This document shows positions 60,755-64,000 of a stretch of DNA of 64,000 bases, piece by piece. The notes under the pieces were generated by a model. It was not told the DNA's origin. It saw only the letters and a program-made list of their open reading frames with translations, and did no database searches. Made by a program: the position numbers and the translations under genes. The stretch spans positions 1-64,000 of the forward strand of contig NZ_QWVS01000021.1 in NCBI RefSeq assembly GCF_003570725.1, in the 5' to 3' direction. Every line of letters begins with the position of its first letter. Positions within the stretch are counted from its first letter, which is position 1. The DNA comes from Peribacillus asahii (GTDB taxonomy: Bacteria > Bacillota > Bacilli > Bacillales > DSM-1321).

Positions 60755-61495
60755 TTATGATGCAGTCCAACCGCCATCCACATATATAGTCTGTCCTGTA
60801 ATGTAGTCAGAAGCAGAAGAAGCAAGCAAAACAGCCACTCCATTTAAATCTTCAGGTTTTCCTGTTCTTCCCGTTGGTATTCTTGAAAGAATCCTGTCAG
60901 TCCATTCTTTATTTTGGAATAAAGGAGCTGTCAACTCTGTATGGAAATACCCCGGAGCGATGGCATTCACTTGAATATATGGAGCCCATTCTATAGCCAT
61001 CGCTTTAGTTAATTGATTAATACCACCCTTAGATGCACAATACGGTCCCATGTTTGGCAATCCTATATGACTGCTTAATGAAGCCAAGTTAATAATCTTT
61101 CCACTTTTTCTTTCTAACATTTGTTTTGCTACTATTTTCGAAGTGAAGAATACGCCCTTTAAGTTAACATCTATTACATTATCCCACTCTTGTTCACTTA
61201 TATCGATAATTGGGTGACGGGCATTGATTCCGGCAGAATTGACTAATATATCGATAGCAGAATATTTATTGACTACTTCTTCTATATTTTCGATCACTGA
61301 GATATCAAGGTATTCATACATTGCATCCAACTTCTCTTCTGAGAATTCTTCAATGATAGAGGCCGCTTTTTGCTCGTCTTCCATACCGGTAATAATCACT
61401 TTCGCTCCCCTACGGCCAAGAACCTGCGCTATACTTTTTCCTAAAGCACCTGTACCTCCAATAATCAAAGCTGTTTTACCAGATAAGTTAAACAT
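60755..61495 (-). CDS. Short-chain dehydrogenase/reductase (gluconate/deoxygluconate type)
   Basis: 246 residues, classical SDR: GGTGALGKSIAQ cofactor motif, VNSAGINARHP in the NAG position, YCASKGG active site (YxxxK) and a C-terminal YVDGGW. It is closest in layout to 2-deoxygluconate 3-dehydrogenase or gluconate 5-dehydrogenase. It starts 15 nt after the cupin gene, so both are translated from one mRNA. Confidence 0.88.
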   Translation of the reverse strand: MFNLSGKTALIIGGTGALGKSIAQVLGRRGAKVIITGMEDEQKAASIIEEFSEEKLDAMYEYLDISVIENIEEVVNKYSAIDILVNSAGINARHPIIDISEQEWDNVIDVNLKGVFFTSKIVAKQMLERKSGKIINLASLSSHIGLPNMGPYCASKGGINQLTKAMAIEWAPYIQVNAIAPGYFHTELTAPLFQNKEWTDRILSRIPTGRTGKPEDLNGVAVLLASSASDYITGQTIYVDGGWTAS

Positions 61496-61510
61496 TCAAA
61501 ATGCTCCTTA

Positions 61511-62002
61511 TTAGTACATTAAATTTTTAATAGGTATATTGTTTTGTTCGCAATAATCATGATATCTCTTCAATCGATAGAACATATCATCATTTAAGGT
61601 CACATTGCCATGCTCATCAAAATATTGAAGCACTCCACTCAGACTAAACATTGTAATCATATCCTCTTCACCATCAACAACAAGTGTATGAATATCCCCC
61701 GGCGGCTCGAATACAACTGTTCCCGCTTTAGCAACCCAATCTCTCTCCAGGTATCTCCATCTGCCTTGAACGGTGTATGCAAAAACTGGACCACCTGTAT
61801 GACGATGACGTGTATTTCCTTTGTTTGCCTTGAATTTGGAGATATGGACCCAGTTCCCAGTGTTTAAGTCAAACCGAACCGGTTTAAAAAATACTGCATC
61901 AGACCCCTCAAAGGTTGGTACCCACGGAATTTCATTCACATCTACTGCTTGATCCGGCAGTGTAAATTTCTCAGTAAATTGATTTAAGTCTAACTTTAAC
62001 AT
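61511..62002 (-). CDS. Cupin protein, 2,4'-dihydroxyacetophenone dioxygenase family
   Basis: 163 residues with one cupin barrel: GNTRHRHTGGPVFAYTVQGR gives the two His of motif 1 and PPGDIHTLV the His of motif 2, with the Glu position taken by other residues. The ANKGNTRHRHTGGPV pattern and length suit the 2,4'-dihydroxyacetophenone dioxygenase family, non-haem iron enzymes that cleave a C-C bond. Substrate assignment is only by family. AGGAGG precedes the ATG. Confidence 0.8.
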   Translation of the reverse strand: MLKLDLNQFTEKFTLPDQAVDVNEIPWVPTFEGSDAVFFKPVRFDLNTGNWVHISKFKANKGNTRHRHTGGPVFAYTVQGRWRYLERDWVAKAGTVVFEPPGDIHTLVVDGEEDMITMFSLSGVLQYFDEHGNVTLNDDMFYRLKRYHDYCEQNNIPIKNLMY

Positions 62003-62030
62003 TTTGTTTCCTCCTATTTTTTAAGTAAGT

Positions 62031-62058
62031 ATTTTATATAATCTTTAAGTCTGTTCAA
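62031..62058 (-). promoter_or_regulatory. Promoter of the cupin-SDR-MDR genes
   Basis: On the minus strand TTGAAC (62053-62058), a 16-nt spacer and TAAAAT (62031-62036), about 30 bp before the cupin start. Confidence 0.5.
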
Positions 62059-62182
62059 TTAGCATTTTGAGTGCCCAAAATCAATGTAATATCAGCCAGA
62101 CACCAATATGATTGGTACTTATTGATTTACCTTTTTTGAAAATATCCTAGTTTCATAGTTCTTAGTATAGAAACCTAACCGA

Positions 62183-63625
62183 TTAATGCTGATCTAGGTA
62201 AATCACCTTCACCTGTGTGTAAAACTCAATGGCCGTTTTTCCTTGCTCACGCGGTCCATCACTGGAATTCTTCACACCGCCAAACGACACTTGTGGCTCG
62301 GCCCCCGATGTTTCTGAATTTACATGTACCATGCCCGCCTCTATCTGATCGATAAATTGCTGGGCGAGGCTAAGATTATTTGTACAAATCGATGCACTTA
62401 GCCCAAATTCCGTATCATTCGCCAGCTGAAGAGCTTCTTGATAATTCTTCGCTTTTAGCAGAGCAATTACAGGACCGAAAATTTCTTCTCGGGCGATCCG
62501 CGCTTCCTGAGACGAAAGCTCAAATATGGTCGGTTGAACATAAAACCCTTCCTGAAGCCCTGGATCTGCCGGTATTCCTCCTCCGTAAATAAGCGTCGCT
62601 TCCTTTTTTCCTTCCTCTATCATAGCCAACACCTTTTCACGCTGTGATTCGGAGACACATGGCCCCATAAAAGTATCTTCCTCTAAGGGGTTTCCTATCT
62701 TGAGTGATTGAGTCCGCTCGACCAATCGAGTAAGAAACTCCTCATAGATCCCTTCTTCCACTATTACACGACTGGTAGCTGTGCATTTTTGCCCAGTTGA
62801 CATAAATGCACCTTTTACAGCAAGTTCTACCGCCCTGTTAATATCTGCATCTGCCAATACCACTAAAGGGTTTTTTCCACCCATCTCCAACTGTACTTTT
62901 TTGCCTCTGGAGATTGCTTGTTCTTGAATCATTCTGCCTACTTGATTGGAGCCGGTAAACGAGATGGCTTTAATATCAGAGTTTTCTACAAGCTCGGCCC
63001 CGATGACAGAACCAGGGCCAAATACACAATTGACGACTCCGGGCGGAATCCCAGCCTCATGAAAGGCATTCATTATATGATAAACCGACTTAGGTGTTAA
63101 ATCCGCGGGCTTGATAACAACGGTATTCCCATAAATTAAGGCAGGTGCCATCTTCCATACCGGAATAGCAATAGGAAAATTCCAAGAGGTAATTAAGCCG
63201 ACTGGGCCTAACGGAATTCGTTTAGTATATACCATGGTCTCCTCATTGACAGAAGGAATTACACTGCCGACTGGCTGCATCGCTTCCCCTGCGAAATATT
63301 CTAGAATACTAATGGCACGCCGTGTTTCTCCGATCCCTTCCGCTAATGTTTTTCCTTCTTCTAATGTCAAATCCCGGCCTACTTCCTCAGCCTTCTCTTT
63401 TAAAACTTCTGCTGCTTTTTGTAAATAGAATGCCCGCTTCTGATAAGATAACTTTTTCCAAGCAGGGAAAGCTTCCTTTGCAGCGGCAATGGCTTTTTGT
63501 ACGTCTTCTACTGTACTTGCTGGAAACTCATCTATTACTTCTCCATTGTGGGAACTGAGGTTTTTATTATACGAATCTGAACTTGGCTCCTGCCATTGGC
63601 CATCGATATAGTTTAAGTAACGCAT
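62183..63625 (-). CDS. NAD(P)-dependent aldehyde dehydrogenase
   Basis: 480 residues, full length. It shows WNFPIAIPVWKMAPALIYGN, the Glu motif LEMGGKNPLVV, the catalytic cysteine in GQKCTATSR and EIFGPVIAL. It is closest to succinate- or 2-oxoglutarate-semialdehyde type enzymes. It lies between the transporter and the cupin gene on the same strand, so it probably oxidises an aldehyde made in the same pathway. GGAGAGGG precedes the ATG. Confidence 0.9.
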   Translation of the reverse strand: MRYLNYIDGQWQEPSSDSYNKNLSSHNGEVIDEFPASTVEDVQKAIAAAKEAFPAWKKLSYQKRAFYLQKAAEVLKEKAEEVGRDLTLEEGKTLAEGIGETRRAISILEYFAGEAMQPVGSVIPSVNEETMVYTKRIPLGPVGLITSWNFPIAIPVWKMAPALIYGNTVVIKPADLTPKSVYHIMNAFHEAGIPPGVVNCVFGPGSVIGAELVENSDIKAISFTGSNQVGRMIQEQAISRGKKVQLEMGGKNPLVVLADADINRAVELAVKGAFMSTGQKCTATSRVIVEEGIYEEFLTRLVERTQSLKIGNPLEEDTFMGPCVSESQREKVLAMIEEGKKEATLIYGGGIPADPGLQEGFYVQPTIFELSSQEARIAREEIFGPVIALLKAKNYQEALQLANDTEFGLSASICTNNLSLAQQFIDQIEAGMVHVNSETSGAEPQVSFGGVKNSSDGPREQGKTAIEFYTQVKVIYLDQH

Positions 63626-63818
63626 GTTTTACCCTCTCCATTTCATTACCTTTCTAGTTTTCTACTAATCTTTTTTGACAACTAGAAATCCATTCTCAAA
63701 ATGTTATATGAAACCAATTAGATGCTTCGACATCTGCCAACCGTAATAACATCCTAATTACACAACGTAATTACCATGCATATAGTGCTCTCACGCAATA
63801 AAATATACTCCTTTTGGA

Positions 63819-64000
63819 TTAAGCGGTAACATTTTCCGTACTGTTATCGACTCCCTCTTGAAGATTTTGTCCCGAACCATCCTTCAATTTTGCAACAGCA
63901 AGAAGAGAGATAGCGCAGCAAGCCATAATATAGATACCAATTGGTATGGCACTGCCATATTGATGTAATAGATAAAGCGAAATAATAGGCGCAACGCCCC
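63819..64000 (-). CDS. MFS transporter, C-terminal end (partial)
   Basis: The minus-strand frame runs off the window edge. About 59 residues are visible: VAPIISLYLLHQYGSAIPIG, a last TM segment (IYIMACCAISLLAVA) and a polar tail ending in NVTA-stop. The pattern fits the last two TM segments of a metabolite:H+ symporter type MFS protein. It would import the substrate for the downstream dehydrogenases. Confidence 0.65.
   Translation of the reverse strand, partial: GVAPIISLYLLHQYGSAIPIGIYIMACCAISLLAVAKLKDGSGQNLQEGVDNSTENVTA

Overview
The window comes from an endospore-forming, low-GC Gram-positive of the Bacillaceae. The support is: a spoVA-type operon and a CotF-family coat protein; glnQHMP, potABCD, prsA, cspB-like and YhfH-type genes in Bacillus-like contexts; strong AGGAGG ribosome binding sites; AT-rich intergenic DNA; and rho-independent terminators after most transcription units. 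I cannot fix the genus from sequence alone.

Layout. Positions 1-10 are the extreme 5' end of a 16S rRNA gene read leftwards, with its leader and three tandem consensus promoters up to 318. Positions 640-4288 hold an esterase, a CorC/HlyC-type (MpfA/YhdP-like) membrane protein behind a structured leader, a MerR regulator, an unannotated 38-residue zinc-finger microprotein and a DUF4395 protein. Positions 4338-8278 are a Fur-box-controlled efeO-efeB-efeU iron uptake operon. Then come a 14-TM MFS exporter, a peptide deformylase, a PadR-controlled heterodimeric ABC exporter (8378-15010), prsA, a secreted SH3 protein, and a five-gene polyamine operon with its own HTH-cupin regulator and twin operators (16940-21356). 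Positions 21644-28794 hold a TSUP exporter, hemY, a glycosyltransferase/DedA/deacetylase envelope operon, a DoxX gene under an apparent MarR/DUF24-type operator, and a CopC-CopD fusion.

Positions 28950-33918 hold three tandem YhfH zinc-finger microproteins, hflX, a cadC-cadA metal efflux operon and a cold-shock gene. Two intergenic regions here share an unusual composite element (DnaA-box-like 9-mer, 9 nt, GTCACTGTGAC). Positions 34233-37137 are a second-type spoVA operon (DUF1657, SpoVAC, SpoVAD, DUF1657, DUF421-DUF1657 fusion) that resembles the spoVA-2mob layout but has no SpoVAE gene. Positions 37428-47628 look like a spore-surface island: pyruvyl transferase, DUF1796, two glycosyltransferases, two DUF2642/Sm-like proteins (one on a coiled coil), an acidic-tail protein, MnaA, CotF and a YkoP-like protein, with remnants of dead genes including a group II intron protein tail.

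Positions 48257-51180 are a glutamine ABC uptake operon with a structured leader. Positions 51657-58202 are the most interesting part. A soluble chemoreceptor-like protein precedes an ErcA-like iron alcohol dehydrogenase, a cytoplasmic GAF-PAS histidine kinase and an NtrC-class response regulator with an intact GAFTGA loop. Facing them is a zinc alcohol dehydrogenase that has a textbook sigma-54 promoter and, 110-190 bp further upstream, four short repeats at about 20-bp intervals. I infer an alcohol/aldehyde-sensing, sigma-54-dependent circuit. The right end carries a PurC paralogue, a truncated beta-lactamase-like gene, and a catabolic cluster (MDR and SDR dehydrogenases, cupin dioxygenase-like protein, aldehyde dehydrogenase, MFS transporter cut by the window edge).
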